The translations under genes and the position numbers were made by a program. A DNA stretch of 64,000 nucleotides, from contig JAWRVZ010000043.1 in the NCBI GenBank assembly GCA_037043235.1, positions 4,253,001 to 4,317,000 of the forward strand, read 5' to 3'. Each line of letters begins with the position of its first letter. Positions within the stretch are counted from its first letter, which is position 1. Below the pieces are notes generated by a model, which was not told where the DNA came from, searched no databases, and was given only the letters and a program-made list of their open reading frames with translations. Positions 32,828 to 46,044 of the stretch are shown here, piece after piece. The stretch comes from Rhodeus uyekii. Taxonomy: Eukaryota; Chordata; Actinopteri; Cypriniformes; Acheilognathidae.

Positions 32828-33109
32828 TGAAGTGAAAAATGGAGTAACTGATAATCTGTAGATGTCGAGAGAGGGTGGGTGGCTGTGAATCAGGCTTCGC
32901 TGAAGATGAGTCTGGATTAATGGTGCTTTCACAGCAGATGATTTGTGTTTTGGCTCGGTGTCATGTTATGCACGAATAAGGACTTGCACGATATGAATGC
33001 TGTAGCATAGAATGCTTGTTATAGAATTGAGCTGTTCTGTTTGTAGTTCCAATACTTGAAAGAGAATCCGCATTTTCTAGCCAAAAATGTCCAATGGCTA
33101 TTTACAATA

Positions 33110-33828
33110 CAGTGGAACACGGTTATGTCGACGGCATCCGGGGTTGCAAAAAAGCATCGAGATAACCAACAGCCAACATGGCGATTTATTTGATGAAGCA
33201 ATCGGCGTAATATAAAAATTTACGTACACTGTATATGTTTGCTAACAACAAAAGGCATATGTGCACCAACTAATAGCAGATATTTACCAGTATACGATGA
33301 AAAACACCTTTCATTCTCGATACAATCCTTTAATTATATTCTCCAACATTGCAAACACAATTTTGCTCACAGCGTGAACAGTCACAACATATTTGTGAGG
33401 TCATCACGCTGTACTAGATTGCTTTCTCAACAAATTCGGCTTCGTCCCGTCTTTTAATAACCGGGTTCTTTAATCTGAGGCGGCACTGAGCAGAACAAAA
33501 GCAGGTGTGTGTGTTTATTCTATGCTCTGCTCAGCGCGTAAGAACGATATGTGCTTTCACTTCAGAGAGTGCTGCGTGGTGCTGTGAGAGAACGACGTGA
33601 CAGAGCGACGTGCAACGCAAACTCAGCGTATCCGCAGTGAACTAGGTACGCTCATGAGTCACGAGATAACCATGTGTTCGAGATATTAGGGTTCGGCGAC
33701 ATAAAATAATTGACATTACCGAAAAGAAAATGCTAAGACAAATAGGGAGTTTGGCGGTTCCACTTCAAAAACGTTGACATAATAGGATTGGCGAGTTAAC
33801 CATGAGTTGAGATAAGTGAACTCCACTG
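33110..33828 (+). mobile_element. pogo-like element, family P2, copy 2
   Basis: CAGTGGAACACGGTTATGTC to GATAAGTGAACTCCACTG, flanked by TA on both sides. The interior is shorter than in the other copies and lacks the transposase tail. 'Caacatggcgatttattt' is present. Confidence 0.7.
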
Positions 33829-33989
33829 TATTCACATTTCTGCATTTGGCAGACGCTTTTATCCAAAGCGACTTACATTGCATTTAAGGAACGTATTGAC
33901 ATTCTAAACCGTTTTTACTTTCCCTGGGAATCGAACCCTTGACCTTGGCGTTGCAAGCGGCACACTCTACCGTTTGAACTACAGGAAAG
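33829..33989 (-). mobile_element. tRNA-related SINE copy abutting P2 copy 2
   Basis: Tail 'tttggcagacgcttttatcc' first, then the head 'gggaatcgaacccttgacct' and 'ctaccgtttgaactacagg'. Best preserved head of the four copies. Confidence 0.7.
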
Positions 33990-36700
33990 CTCAATAGCAA
34001 TTTTTTATTTGAGTAAAATATGGTCAGTTGTCAACGTAAGATTCATGCATTTTGTTCAAGAAAGACTACACTTTTATGCCTCAAATTTGTGCTAGTTGCC
34101 AACCAGTTACAGACTACATAACAATACAACCATTAACTGCTTCATTAAGCACATAATCTCGCATCCTTGTGTAGCAACTTAGCGCGAATGGAGCAGTTTA
34201 GAAGAACAGTGAAATGTTCCTGTGCTGTAATGCAGCCTTCAAGTGGAGTCGAAAATGTCGTATTTATGCTTTCAAAGCACATGAATGACCCAAAAATACC
34301 GTAAGTGGGAAACTGAATTAGAGAGAATTTTTTTCTCAAAACATTGTGTCTGTTCTAAATGGTGAGCCTGGTGAATGACTTTGCAAAGTCATTTTCTGCA
34401 CTGCATTTCAGTAATATCATTAATGCAATATATACGTAATTGACAACAAATGTAAAGTAAACCACTAAATTATTGTTTTTGTTATATGCGTTGCAAAAAA
34501 AGAAAAAATATTTTTATTGTTTAAAATTCAAAAGCAGTCTTTTTTTGGTTGTTGTTGTTTTTGTCTGCATTTCAGAATTGAATGTTTGACATTATGCAAT
34601 AACAAGTGGCCAGTTCAGAAGTAGGAGCTTCTAAGTAGGAGCTAAGAAGTAAAACCATTATTAATACGATATTACCATGCTTTCAGGTTGAAAACGTTAC
34701 ATGAAAGTAGCATAAAATAATTATATTGAGAACATAACTAAATTGCTATATCTGAAATGATATTGAAAATGAACTTCTATCATGTAAATAGTACGTTTAT
34801 TAAACTGAGCAAACCATGAAAGTCAAGTAATTAACTCACAGAAACTTGTTTATCATCTAGAACTTTGAGTTTCCCTCTAGTATCAGCCTGTCCTCAGAAA
34901 TCATAATTATGATATTTCCAACTCCAGATGAAAGGCACATGAATAACTGAATCACATCCTTGTTGAAACATCATCAGCAATTTGGAAAGCAACTCTGATT
35001 GATTTGACTGACTGGCTAAAAGTAAAAATCTAAGATGGAACCCCTAAAAACATTCTCAACAATATACATGTACTTTACTTTTGTACTGTAGCTGTACTGA
35101 TCTTATGAATGGGACGTCTTTGGCTATCTGCCACTAGCATTGCACTAGTTCCATTAAAATTAAATAACTCTGAATATATAGGCTAGTACGAGACTACAGG
35201 CAGGCCGATGCACGGCAACAACACATCTTTGTATTTACATCTCAGATCAAATAAGCAATGCATTATATTATCTACACTGTGCATTTTATGCATTTATCAA
35301 TTGCACTCTTAGGAGAACAGTGACTCTTTTATAGATGAACAATGGATGTCATGATAATAGATCTTATTTACACAAACAGAAGAAACCTTTTGAGAGTATG
35401 AATTCGTTGCAGTTGGCTTTTATGATTGCAAGTAAAAAAAAAAAGAATAGTGCAACAATCTGATGCTGATCTCTTTTGTGTCTTGCTACTATAATCATGG
35501 ATGCTTCTTTAACTCGTTACGTTGTTTTGTATCTCATAATTGTATCTCATCCAGTGCCGATGGTTTTGACATTTAAATGCTGAGTAAGCACATATGGAAG
35601 GGATTTTTGGGTGTCTACAAACAACTGGCCATATAGTTTATGTAATATCATATGTTTGACAAAGGAAGTGTTGTTTTTAATAACACTATTGCCGCTGTTG
35701 TTGTGCAAGATTAACATATTTGCATGGGTTTACCGATGTGCATCATGATTATATGTTAAACAGCTTGTGATCTTAGAAGCTAGTTTAGCTGAATTATTAA
35801 TCTAGTTCATTAACTGATGCAATTTATTTTTCTTCAAATGTCTCAGACACTATCCATCCTGGTGGTATGTCCAGTCACGAAATGAAATGGAGGCGAAAGT
35901 GTTGTGCAGAAATGAATCTCATCGCTGTGAGTTTGCTCTAGAGAAAAGAATCTGCTCTCTGATTTGTGTCAAATTGCTGCAGGTTTAATTTCTTGTTTGT
36001 GAGAAAGAAGCTGAGATGGAAAAAAGGCTTGTTTTGTGTGTGTTTGGGGAGAGAATATTTGCATTTGTTTTTAATACTCTGATGTCAAGCTCCATTGCAA
36101 TGCCTATAGGCAGAGCAGGGCCGGGCTGAGATGATCTGAGGGCGAGCTCTGCTTCACTGAAGTCAGCTGCCCTCCGTGGCTTGTCTCCTGGCACTTGAGA
36201 ACTGCACACATCAAATCTTTCTGTCAATACACTGCAGCGAACTTCTGCTTTTTTCCTACTTATTTTGCCTTAGGCAGAGTTAAAGACGTCATTGTGAATA
36301 TTCTTCTTTTTGTGTGTCTGCATTGTTGCAATGTGATAGTTTTAGACAATTTTCTCTCTGTGGCTGTGTTCAGAATGGCAGTATATAATGCATGCACTGT
36401 CATTCATAAGTTTGGGGATAGTAAGCATTTTGCAGTGTCATCTGTCTGCACCAAAACATGAAGTAATATTGTGAAATGTTACCAATTAAAATCAAACCAG
36501 TTGTTTTTAAAATGCATCTCCAAATATCTAAAACAACTTTCCTCAGTATCATGGTGACTATTGTATACTACACTGCTTTTACATGACCGCGTTATATTGC
36601 ATGGTGATTTATGTGGAATAAGCATTCAATTATCCTCTTTGAACAAAAAAAATGCATGTTCATCCATAAATACACTGTCATCGCATTGTGAGATACAGTA
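33990..36700. other. 2.7 kb without recognised gene or repeat
   Basis: AT-rich DNA. The only distinctive part is a GC-richer block at about 36085-36195, noted separately. Confidence 0.45.
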
Positions 36701-37282
36701 CAGTAATCCCTCGCCACTTCACGGTTCAAGTTTCGTGTCCTCAGTGCATCGCAGATTTTTAAAAAATATTCATCGAAAAATTTAAAATACCGCCATATCG
36801 GCAGCCGTATTGCGGAAAGCAGCGTTGTTTCATCGTGATGCGAGAGAAACGGTTTCCCAGGATGCCAGACAAAGAGATTAACTCTCTCAGAGGCTTTGTA
36901 CACACCCACGGGCACTCAGACAAGACACGTGATTTGTTTCTGGCCCGAGATCGACCAATGAGAGCACGAGTGGAGTGAGAGCCTCTTCACCTCTCTCAGA
37001 AGCAAATGTTGACGATCCAGCACCGATATCTGACGATGAGGCGCTTCCTGAACTGATTTAAAGTCCTCATTATACCAGTGCAGTAACACCATCATCATCA
37101 TCATCATCATCACATTCTTCGAACTGCACAGGTCTGTCACCGTCGTCATTACTGGAGTCAAGTCTTAAGATACTACTGTCATTGATGAGTGTAGAGCATC
37201 ATAATACGTATCGTATGAGAGAGAAAGAGTAAATGTATAATATATCCGGTCCACAGTAACAGCGATAAACGAGGGATCACTG
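36701..37282 (+). mobile_element. pogo-like element, family P1, copy 3
   Basis: CAGTAATCCCTCGCCACTTC to ATAAACGAGGGATCACTG, with TA on both sides. It keeps the last 22 codons or so of a transposase-like frame ending at the TAA at 37060-37062, and a CAT repeat at about 37090. Confidence 0.75.
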
Positions 37283-37739
37283 TATTCCTTACAGTGTGTG
37301 GTTGTTTAGAGTACATTTGCATAGGTAATCCAGGAATTCTATGCATTCACACATTTTTGCATACCTCAAAAATAGTATGAGTTGTATGGCAATATAGTAC
37401 TCTGAACATGACCTGTCTCTGATGAGTATGACGGAGGACCTTATAGCTATTCTACCACCTATCTTCCGTCCTTGTAGTATGTTAGAGAAAAAAATGGTCT
37501 TTACAACATTTGTCCTTCAACAGAACACTGAAAAGAGGTTACCAGAGCTTCTTCATTCAGCAGTCCTGTGTCACACAGCAAGTTTTTTTCACCACTTTCA
37601 AATGCCAACAGCATCATGAAACAGTTTTAGATCGTAGTCATTTCTTTACAAACAAAATGAGCATTTAGCCTCTTACTCTAATCTCACACGTGGAACCCCA
37701 AATCCTCACATTTTTCAGAGAATCAAACATCTTTCCATC

Positions 37740-38090
37740 ACAGCAGAAATGACATCACATCAGATGTCACAGCTTCATTAAAGGAATGCCCCATCACAAT
37801 ACTAATGAGACCTACTTCCTGTTTCCCAAGTGTCACTTCTTCAGAGATCTGCCTGCATGCTAATTGGCTTGTTTAAATAACCCACGAGAGCAAGACCCTA
37901 CTCAGCCTTTTAACCCAGATTTAATGACATCACAGAGGGACATGTCTGATTGCTCTGAGAGACGCAGGAGATCGTTTTAGATTTGATTTATCCTTTAGCA
38001 CATGTTTGATTCTTAATAAGGGCTTTTGGGTTCCTTGTTGTCATAAGCCGCCCCGTTCCTTCCCTTTATCACCAAGGAAACAAGGATGTA
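37740..38090. promoter_or_regulatory. candidate conserved non-coding element
   Basis: A repeat-free block with many transcription-factor-like cores (gcatgctaattggcttgttt, tttaatgacatcacagag, cctttatcaccaaggaaac). It looks like a vertebrate developmental enhancer, but conservation is untested. Confidence 0.25.
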
Positions 38091-40469
38091 TTAGAATGTA
38101 GAGAATGTATTATGACCACAACACAGGTCTCCAGTTAACTGTTTATTCTGTTAATGAAGAAATCAAGAACAGTCTCAATCTGGCCACAGTCCATTTGATG
38201 CGTATTGTACACAAATGATTTGCTCTCTACCTAAAAGAGAAGTCCTGTTTACAAGTTAAAAGACTGCAAAGTGGTCCAGATAGCTACACAATCTCTTGAG
38301 AACATGAGAAATGGGCACAAGATTGCAAAAATGCATCGTAACTTGTCATAATTGTAAATTTTTAATTATTGCCATCTTATTAAGCACATTTTGCCACCTT
38401 GAACAAATTACTGTCTTCTCACGATACTAGATTTGTCAATAGTAAAAAAAAGTTGGTTAATACAAATGTTGCTGTTCGTTGTCTGTGCATGTTAGTCCAC
38501 AGTGCATTAACTAATGTTAATTGATTCCCATTATGTATTAGTAAATGTTGAAATTAACCTGAGATTAAGTATTATTTATCCTTAGATAATGTTAACTAAA
38601 GTAGTTAACTTATGAAACCTTATTGTACCAGATGTCTTGTATTATAGTTATCCTTTAGTTTAGTTTCTGTATGACTCAACTCATACGACTTAAGATTTAA
38701 AAATTCAGACTTTTCATAAGACCAGGTTGATCGATAGAATCAACTCTTTCTCTCTAAGATTAAATCAAGTAAGAGTACAGGGATGGCCAACATATCTTGA
38801 TATCTTGAATAAATGTATAGACATTTGGTGAGTTATGGCATGATTAAGTAGTGTAGAAAGTTGCTGAGATTATGTCCTAGACTTACGGTAGTTCATTTGT
38901 CTGATTTCTGATCTGAAGTCTTGATTTCACCCTTTCACCTTTTCATTCACTATATACCTATTTCTATAAGGATAATGTGCAGCAGGATTTGGAGGTGACA
39001 ATTCTCTCAGCAGATGGAGAGAAAATGTTGATTAGAGGATGAAAGAACTGGAATGGAGGTTAATGAGAAAAGACCTAGTAAGAAAAGTCCAGAAACATTT
39101 CTTGACCTTTTCTTCTCATCACCCACAAATGTCTATCCACTCAAGGTAAAACTGTGGGTGGAGACCTTCTTTGAGAGCTCCAGTTGTTTTCACCAGAACA
39201 TATTCCTTCACTTTTCCTCTGATTTTCAGACTCTCTCTAGCCTGTGTTACGTAATGCCACCTACTTCCCTGAACTTAAAACTCTTGAGGGCTGTTCTGCA
39301 TGAGCTTGATTCATAACCACATTCAAAATCTTTATACTTAATAGGTTTGTATCTACTATCAATCTAATTTAAATTATCCCAGTGCTTTCAGAAGCGACTA
39401 TATCTGTTGTTGCCATTAAGGAGGATGAGGACAAGTTCTGCTAGTCATGCTAATATCTCCTCAGTGAGCTGGGTATCCCTGTTAAATTGTAGATTACTTA
39501 CAAATTGTAGTCAGTTACTGATTACAAACTACAAATTAATTGACAAATTAATAAACAAAAATAATTCATTACATTACATATTAAGATAATGTAATCAGAC
39601 TACTTTTGAATTACTTTTGACCTAACTTGTTTATCATATTGATTTGAGTAAAATAATCTTGCTCTATATTTATATAAAAATATATATATATTCTGTTCTT
39701 TGTTATCAACAACATGAAGTACGTTAAATATTACATTTTGTCAGGATTTTCCTGACTGGGGTTCATGATGAAACTGCAGGGTTCCTGAGTTTAATGAAAA
39801 GCTCTTAAGTAATTTAAATCATAAATGTTTTAAATTAAAATAATTTAACGATAAAACACTACAAAAAATGTGACCATTAACCGACATCAGAGAAACCATG
39901 AAATTAATTTTTATTATAATAATTTAGTTATTTATTAAATGTATTTGAATTAAGTTTATTATTTAAAAACCTGGAATCTCTGCATTACATGTACATATGA
40001 AATTATGTGAATTTCTACATTTGAATGAGTTTGAAAGACAAAAGTCTTCCAAAGACATTAATGCATGGTTAAATAACTCACTGAAACTGGGTGATAATTC
40101 AATTAATAGTTAATGTGTGAATCAGGAGTTGACTGGATATGCAATGTTGAGAAAACACTTGTTAAAAGTGGGATTTCTGTAAATCCAGTGATCAATTGTT
40201 GTGTGGGTCACAGTTTTCAGTGATAGAAACGTGACTAATGGCTGGTCTGTGTGCAATTCCATAAACCTGGAAGACCTTCTGAACGTATATAAGCAATAGG
40301 CATTTTTAGAAAATAAAATGTAAAAGATAAAATAAAAATAGTAGTAGGGAGAATCAATGAATTATTAATATTTGACTGCCATTGTGAGAATAATATGTAG
40401 TTATCTAAAACATTTTATAGATATTTAAAAATATGTAATATCTAATTATAAGATTAAGGATTATGCTAG
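38091..40469. other. 2.4 kb without recognised gene or repeat
   Basis: AT-rich DNA. No splice-flanked open frame or terminal repeats seen. Confidence 0.45.
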
Positions 40470-41035
40470 GCCAGACTTTCTTCTAGTGCAATCAAACCCA
40501 CGTCACTCCACTCTTCATCTCTCTGCAGTGGCCCCCACTTGCAGCTCGCATCAAATTCAAAGCACTGACACTTGCTTGCAGAGCTAACACAGGCTCAGCA
40601 CCCTCATACTTCCACTCGCTACATCAGATCTACACACCTACCAGAAACCTTCGATCGATCCATGAGCGGCGACTCATGGTTCCATCACAGAGGCAACATC
40701 ACTCTCAAAAACATTTTCGTTCACAGTTCATTGTTGGTGGAATGATCTCCCTGCCCTCATCTGGAATGCAGAATCCTTGGCAATATTCAAAAGACTGCTG
40801 AAAACTCATCTTTTCCGTGAGCACCTAACATACACACACGCACACACCACCTCAACATAAAAAAACTTCCTCTATTCTCCAGGCTTGTACTACTAGTATA
40901 TGCAATGTTTGAAACTTTGTATTGTAAGCACTCTTATCTACTTTTGCATCTTCATGATAAATTGCTTTCTCTATTCCTCAAATTGTAAGTTGCTTTGGAT
41001 AAAAGCGTCTGCTAAATGAATAAATGTAAATGTAA
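40470..41035 (+). mobile_element. L2-like LINE, 3' end
   Basis: The conceptual frame has the usual ORF2 C-terminal phrases of L2-type LINEs: LAARIKFKALTLACRA, SAPSY, IYTPTRNLRSIHERRLMVPS. A later frame gives a FKRLLKTHLFREH-type ending. It is broken by frameshifts. The 3' tail 'tgctttggataaaagcgtct' is shared with the SINE copies. Confidence 0.7.
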
Positions 41036-41146
41036 TCAGTTACTACCCAGCTCTGTTGACTTCACCCACTCAATAGTTCATTCTGCCACAGTTTCAGTAG
41101 AAAGTGAAATTTCTTACTTGCTATGTTTCTGAGAAGTTGCCCTAAA

Positions 41147-41410
41147 AGGGATCACTCACCCGAAAATGGAAATTCTGTCATCATTTACAAAACCCTCATG
41201 TAGTATGGCTTTCTTTAATATGTTTCTAAAGAGATGTTTAGCAGAATGTCCAAGCTGCTCTTTTTCCATATATTAATAGTGGATGGGGGCCAGTTCAGAC
41301 ATTCTGCCAAAAAAAGAGAAGAAAACCCCTCTTTTTACTGTATGTTGTTCCACAAAAGAATGAAAGCCATTCAGGTTTAGAACAACATAAGGGTGAATAA
41401 ATTATAAGCA
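41147..41410. repeat. short repeat, GGGATxxxTCACCC-type
   Basis: Starts aaaagggatcactcacccga and ends 'aacaacataagggtgaata', the two ends of the same short cyprinid element as at 23680. Confidence 0.55.
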
Positions 41411-41534
41411 TTTGATCTTCTTCTGTTGCTCTTTCACATATATGAGATCAGATCTTTCCTTAAGGCATTTTCTCTGTAATATATCATTGTGAACACTACA
41501 ATGCCTCTAGTTGATTCCTAAAAACGAAACTATA

Positions 41535-42384
41535 CAGTGGAACACGGTTATGTCGGGGGTTGCAAAAAAGCGTCGAGATAACCGAGGATCGAGAAAACCA
41601 ACAGCCAATATGGCGATTTATTTGATGAAGTGATCAGCATGCTATAAAAATGTAAATACACTGTATATGTTTGCTAACAACAAAAGGCATATGTGCACCA
41701 ACTAACAACAGAGATTTACCAGTATACAATAAAAAAACACCTTCCATTCTCGATACAAACCTTTAATTATATTCTCCAACATTGCAAACACAATTTCGCT
41801 CACAGCGTAAACACAGTCACAACATACAAACACATCCGCTCGTAATACAGTAATTTCGCTCGGACACAGTTCTGAAAGTATTGCATATGCGGTTACTATG
41901 GTTTCTTTACAAACTCTAAAATGCTTTGTTGCTTTTTGCCTTTAACAGTCTGCTTGAAAACAAATACGTCTATCAGTAACAACGTCTTCGTCAATGTAAT
42001 CTGGGAATTCCTGGACAATGATGCTAACTCCTGTGCCTACTCTTCCAAGATAGCATCTAGCCAACTAGATATCTAGATAGCTTTATTTTTCCGCCACTTC
42101 CGCGAGTTCTTCTGCGGCTGCAGAAGTGGCAATGGCACTGTGAGTGAAGCGAACTCGGCGCATGCGCAGTGAACTAGGTACGATCATTAGTCACGAGATA
42201 ACCATGTGAAGTGGTGAATTTGTCCCTCTGTTGTGCACAAGATATTAGGGTTCAGCGGCATAAAAGAATCGACATAACCGATAAGAAAATGCTAAGAAAA
42301 TTGGGAGTTTGGCGGTTCCACTTCAAAAACGTCGACATAATAGGGTTGGCAAGTTAACCGAGATCGAGATAAGTGAACTCTACT
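41535..42384 (+). mobile_element. pogo-like element, family P2, copy 3
   Basis: CAGTGGAACACGGTTATGTC to GATAAGTGAACTCTACTG, TA on both sides. Nearly full length relative to copy 1 and in the opposite orientation. It carries the fossil transposase tail on the complementary strand. Confidence 0.75.
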
Positions 42385-42929
42385 GTATAGCACTGAGAAT
42401 GGCACAAGGTGTTATTTGGAAAGACTGCATGATGCTTCAATTGTACTAAAATTGCAGCATGTTAATGCCTGGAGCAAGAGCTTGATGTGTAATTGCGATG
42501 TTCACATGTGATAGCTTTACAGCGCTGCAGTCTCTGCTGTGGGGCAGTAACCTCAAAACATAAGGACTCTACAGAAATATACAGGGCTACAGGACTGCAG
42601 TGATATTACTCCAAGTCTAAAACAGACAACATAAACTGGGACGGAGAGTATTATGCCTCATTTCTTGAGCTTTTCCTTTCTAAGATTCAGAGAAGCATTT
42701 CACATTATATGTTATAATTATAATCAAACCACAGCTTCAGATTCATGAAGTACAGTATGTTTTTTTATTAATAATGACTAGTAGTAGTTATTTAGAATTT
42801 GCCTGCTAAATATACTGGTTCCTTATCTGTAAGTAAATAAAAAAGGCACACACCCACTTGAGCAACATAAATGTTTCATTTCATTTACTTAGTAAATGCA
42901 AGTTGCCATGCACAAATACATTTGACTTG

Positions 42930-43380
42930 AAGGGATAGTTCACCCAAATATTAAAATTCAGTCATTATTTTCTCAAGCTGGTATTGTTCTAATGACGTTT
43001 GACCTTGATGTTTACATTTTTACGTCCTGATCACGCTTGTTCCTAAAATGGAAGTGAATATGACAAAAGTCCAGCCCAAATAATGACAGAATGATCTTAT
43101 ACATTATATTTTCAAGTGTTTTGAGGGCAAATTTTAAATGATTATTTAATGAAATTTCTGATCTTGGTCATTGGTCTGCTGTGCAGCATTACGGTAATGA
43201 CACCGTATTAGCACAGCGGTTCACGTTGGTTCACCTAGGAAAAGCACACCATTTTGACAAATAAAAATAATAAAAACATTAAAAAGAAAAGGAAATGTCA
43301 TCCAGCAACCTGCTCTTGAGCAACACAAGGGTGAGTAAATAATGACTTCATGTTTAGTTTTGAGGTTAACTATCTCTTTA
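42930..43380. repeat. short repeat, AAGGGATAGTTCACCC-type
   Basis: Begins gaagggatagttcacccaaa and ends 'gagtaaataatgactt...aactatctctttaag', inverted ends of a common fish element. Confidence 0.6.
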
Positions 43381-44697
43381 AGTACTGTGACAAGTGCTGA
43401 ACAAGACAAAAATGTAGAGCATAACTTTGGGAATCCATTGGGAATTGATTGGGCTGTGAAAAAGGCCATTACCATACCATTTTTTTTTTTTTATTACAGA
43501 TTATATAGGCAAATTGTTTTTGATGCTGGAATAGCATGGTAATGTTTAAGTAATTGACCATTTTTTACAATAAGATCAATGATATGCATTTTCTCAAAAT
43601 TCGTTTTGCAATGTGTTTCCGTTCTTGCTCCATCACCTAAATCTTCAACAGTGAAGTAAAGACAAAAAAAGCAGAGGAGGAGAAAAACAACTGGAAGGGA
43701 GCTGCTGGGAGCAATGAGTCCAAACAAATGACAACAAGACCTTATATCGGGAAGAAAGCAATTGTAGGAGGGAGGAATGGAGAGTGCAAAGTATAAGGGA
43801 TGGAGGGGAGGATGTAATAAAGGAAGGCAATGGAAGATTTTCAAGATGAGATTGGTGCATTTCTATTATGGTAACCAGTTTTACGCAGTGGCCACTGGCC
43901 ATGACCTTCACTGGCTGACAATGCGGGGGGTTTCATCGCACTCAAAACAAGGAGGATATATTCTCTTCTTGGCTGTGCTGAGAGTCACCTTCATAAGTGA
44001 TGAATTCCTTTGGCAGTAGGCCTCATTTTAGGCGTAGAGTTCTTCAGATAAACTTCATTGAAACAGCTTAACATTTATTTTTAAAGGGATAGTACACCTA
44101 AAAATGGAAATACTTTCTATTTAATTAGAGTAAAAGGACCCCTTGGTCCTTATCCACTTGCACTCTATGGATAAGAGTATCTTGGATATTCTGCTAAATA
44201 TTTTTCGTGTGTTCCACTGAGGATAAAGTCATAAGGGTCTGGAACCATGTTTATTTGGGCAACCATGCTTTTTTCCGCAACAGTGACTTGCTCGAAAACA
44301 TATTTCACTACTACTATATTGGTATTTCTCTCAGAGCTGACTTCACCTCATGCTCAGAAGAGAGACACAGACTAATTAGCACATGCTTCACAGCGGTGTT
44401 ACGAATGAACAGGGGGTTTGAAGCTCTCACACTGCATGACTAGAACCTGACACTGCACACTCCAGAGGAGATGGCTAAAAATGCTGAAACATGACGCTCT
44501 GTCGACTTCAGTCTCGCTGTACTATTCCACAGGCTTTGTCTCACACATAAAGTGCTGACCTTGAAAATGATGAACCAAGCATGATAGTGAAAGGGCTTCA
44601 TGAAAGTTTAACTCCAGCACCCATGTGGGGCTGTTGCTTTTGTTTTGAAGGCAACATAACAGCAGGCACTCAGTGGATTAATGCACATGTGTTTTAG

Positions 44698-44800
44698 GAG
44701 AGAAAGAAGATGAAGACGTTTGTGTGATCTGTCGTGGACAGCTGGCCTCAAAACAGAAAAGACTCTGTCAAGAACACCTGAGCACTCGCACGTTTATCAG
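44698..44800 (+). CDS. candidate exon of an unrecognised gene, with Cys/His pattern
   Basis: The acceptor TGTTTTAG and donor GTTAAA flank 103 bases with a single open frame: EKEDEDVCVICRGQLASKQK, then RLCQEHLSTRTFI. The C-x2-C-x11-C-x2-H spacing could bind zinc. Phase 1 in, phase 2 out. It sits in non-repetitive DNA. I do not recognise the family. The exons at 48087 and 48792 both accept its phase. Confidence 0.4.
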
Positions 44801-45359
44801 GTTAAATATGCAGCCTCTGTGTCATGCACATGACTGTGTGATTGTAGGGGGTAAATATGTGCCACTGACTCCTGCTTTTATTGTTTAAGACTAAAAAAAA
44901 TCCACAATAAGTAACAACACAAGTTTGTTAAGTTCAGTTGTTTCTCAAGGCCAGTGGAGCTCATCTGATGTTAATGCTTTGTGAGTGAATCAGCCATAAG
45001 CCAGGTTTTTAAAGCTCTTCTCTGCATTACACTGTTGGTTAACTACAGTAGTTCCTCTAAGTGGTAATTACGAAACAAGCATTTAGTTGCTATATTGACA
45101 CAGTGAGCACTTTGCATGCACATGTAGGCTGTGTGCAGGTTAAATGGACCTTGCCGAAAAGATTTGAACTGAATCAGGACGATGAGTCATTTTGTAACTT
45201 TCAAATCTCTGTCTGTGAACTGCTTGCTGGAGAGCTATTATAATTATAACTTGTCTGCCAAATCTCTCTTTGAGAAAACAGCTTCTAACATTTGGGGTTG
45301 TTTTGTGATCCATCAAAAGAAGTGAGGTTATCCCTCATATACCCTTTTTTCATGGCGAT

Positions 45360-45796
45360 TGTAATGGAAGGGACTCACAGGCAGAGATTCAAACGCGTGT
45401 CTTTAATAAGAATAGTCGTACAGGCGGATGGTCAGGACAGGCAGATAACATTTACAAGCGATAATCCAGGCACAGGTCGGGGCAGGCAGATCAGAATCAA
45501 TAACAGGTAAACTGGCAGAAACGATAACAGGCAAACAGGACAGGATAATAACACTCAGAAATGATCACAGTAGCAAATCAAGACTTCGTGATGTGTGTGC
45601 ATGGGTGTGTGTCCTTTATAGTCCGTGTGATGGTTCGCAGCTGGTGCAATAATCAGTCCAATGTGTGGGTTTCTGGGATATGTAGTGGGTGTGCGTCAGT
45701 ATACGTGTGAGAGCTCCCTCCAGTGGTCAGAGAGGGGAGGCGCAGAGCTCGTAATAATAACCGCGATAGTGACCTGCCAGAGCTGGTGAGATGAAC
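45360..45796 (-). mobile_element. LTR-like segment, inverted
   Basis: On the - strand it reads 'ggactataaaggacacacac' (TATA-like) and then 'cttattaaagacacgcgttt' (poly(A)-like) and ends ATTACA, as an LTR would. Repeated 'aggcagata' and 'caggcaaac' phrases. No target duplication found. Confidence 0.4.
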
Positions 45797-46044
45797 AGTT
45801 TACTCTGCCCATTGAATTTAATATACCTAGGAACCCAAAGTGATTGGCTATCTTAGACAATTTAACTCATTTATTTATTTATTTTCTATTAGTCAGTAGT
45901 TTTAATTCTCAACAATTCCCAGTTAACATCAGAGATTTAGACCTGCACTGTGAAGTCAGTATTTATGTTTTTGGGGCAATGTAATCTATGGAATAAATTT
46001 AAAAATACCATCAAACTAAACTCTGTTAAACTAAACTCTCCACT

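Noticed and set aside
43777..44019. 80-codon frame containing YAVATGHDLHWLTMRG
   Set aside because: No convincing acceptor or donor and no matching phase to the 44.7 kb candidate exon. Left as chance.
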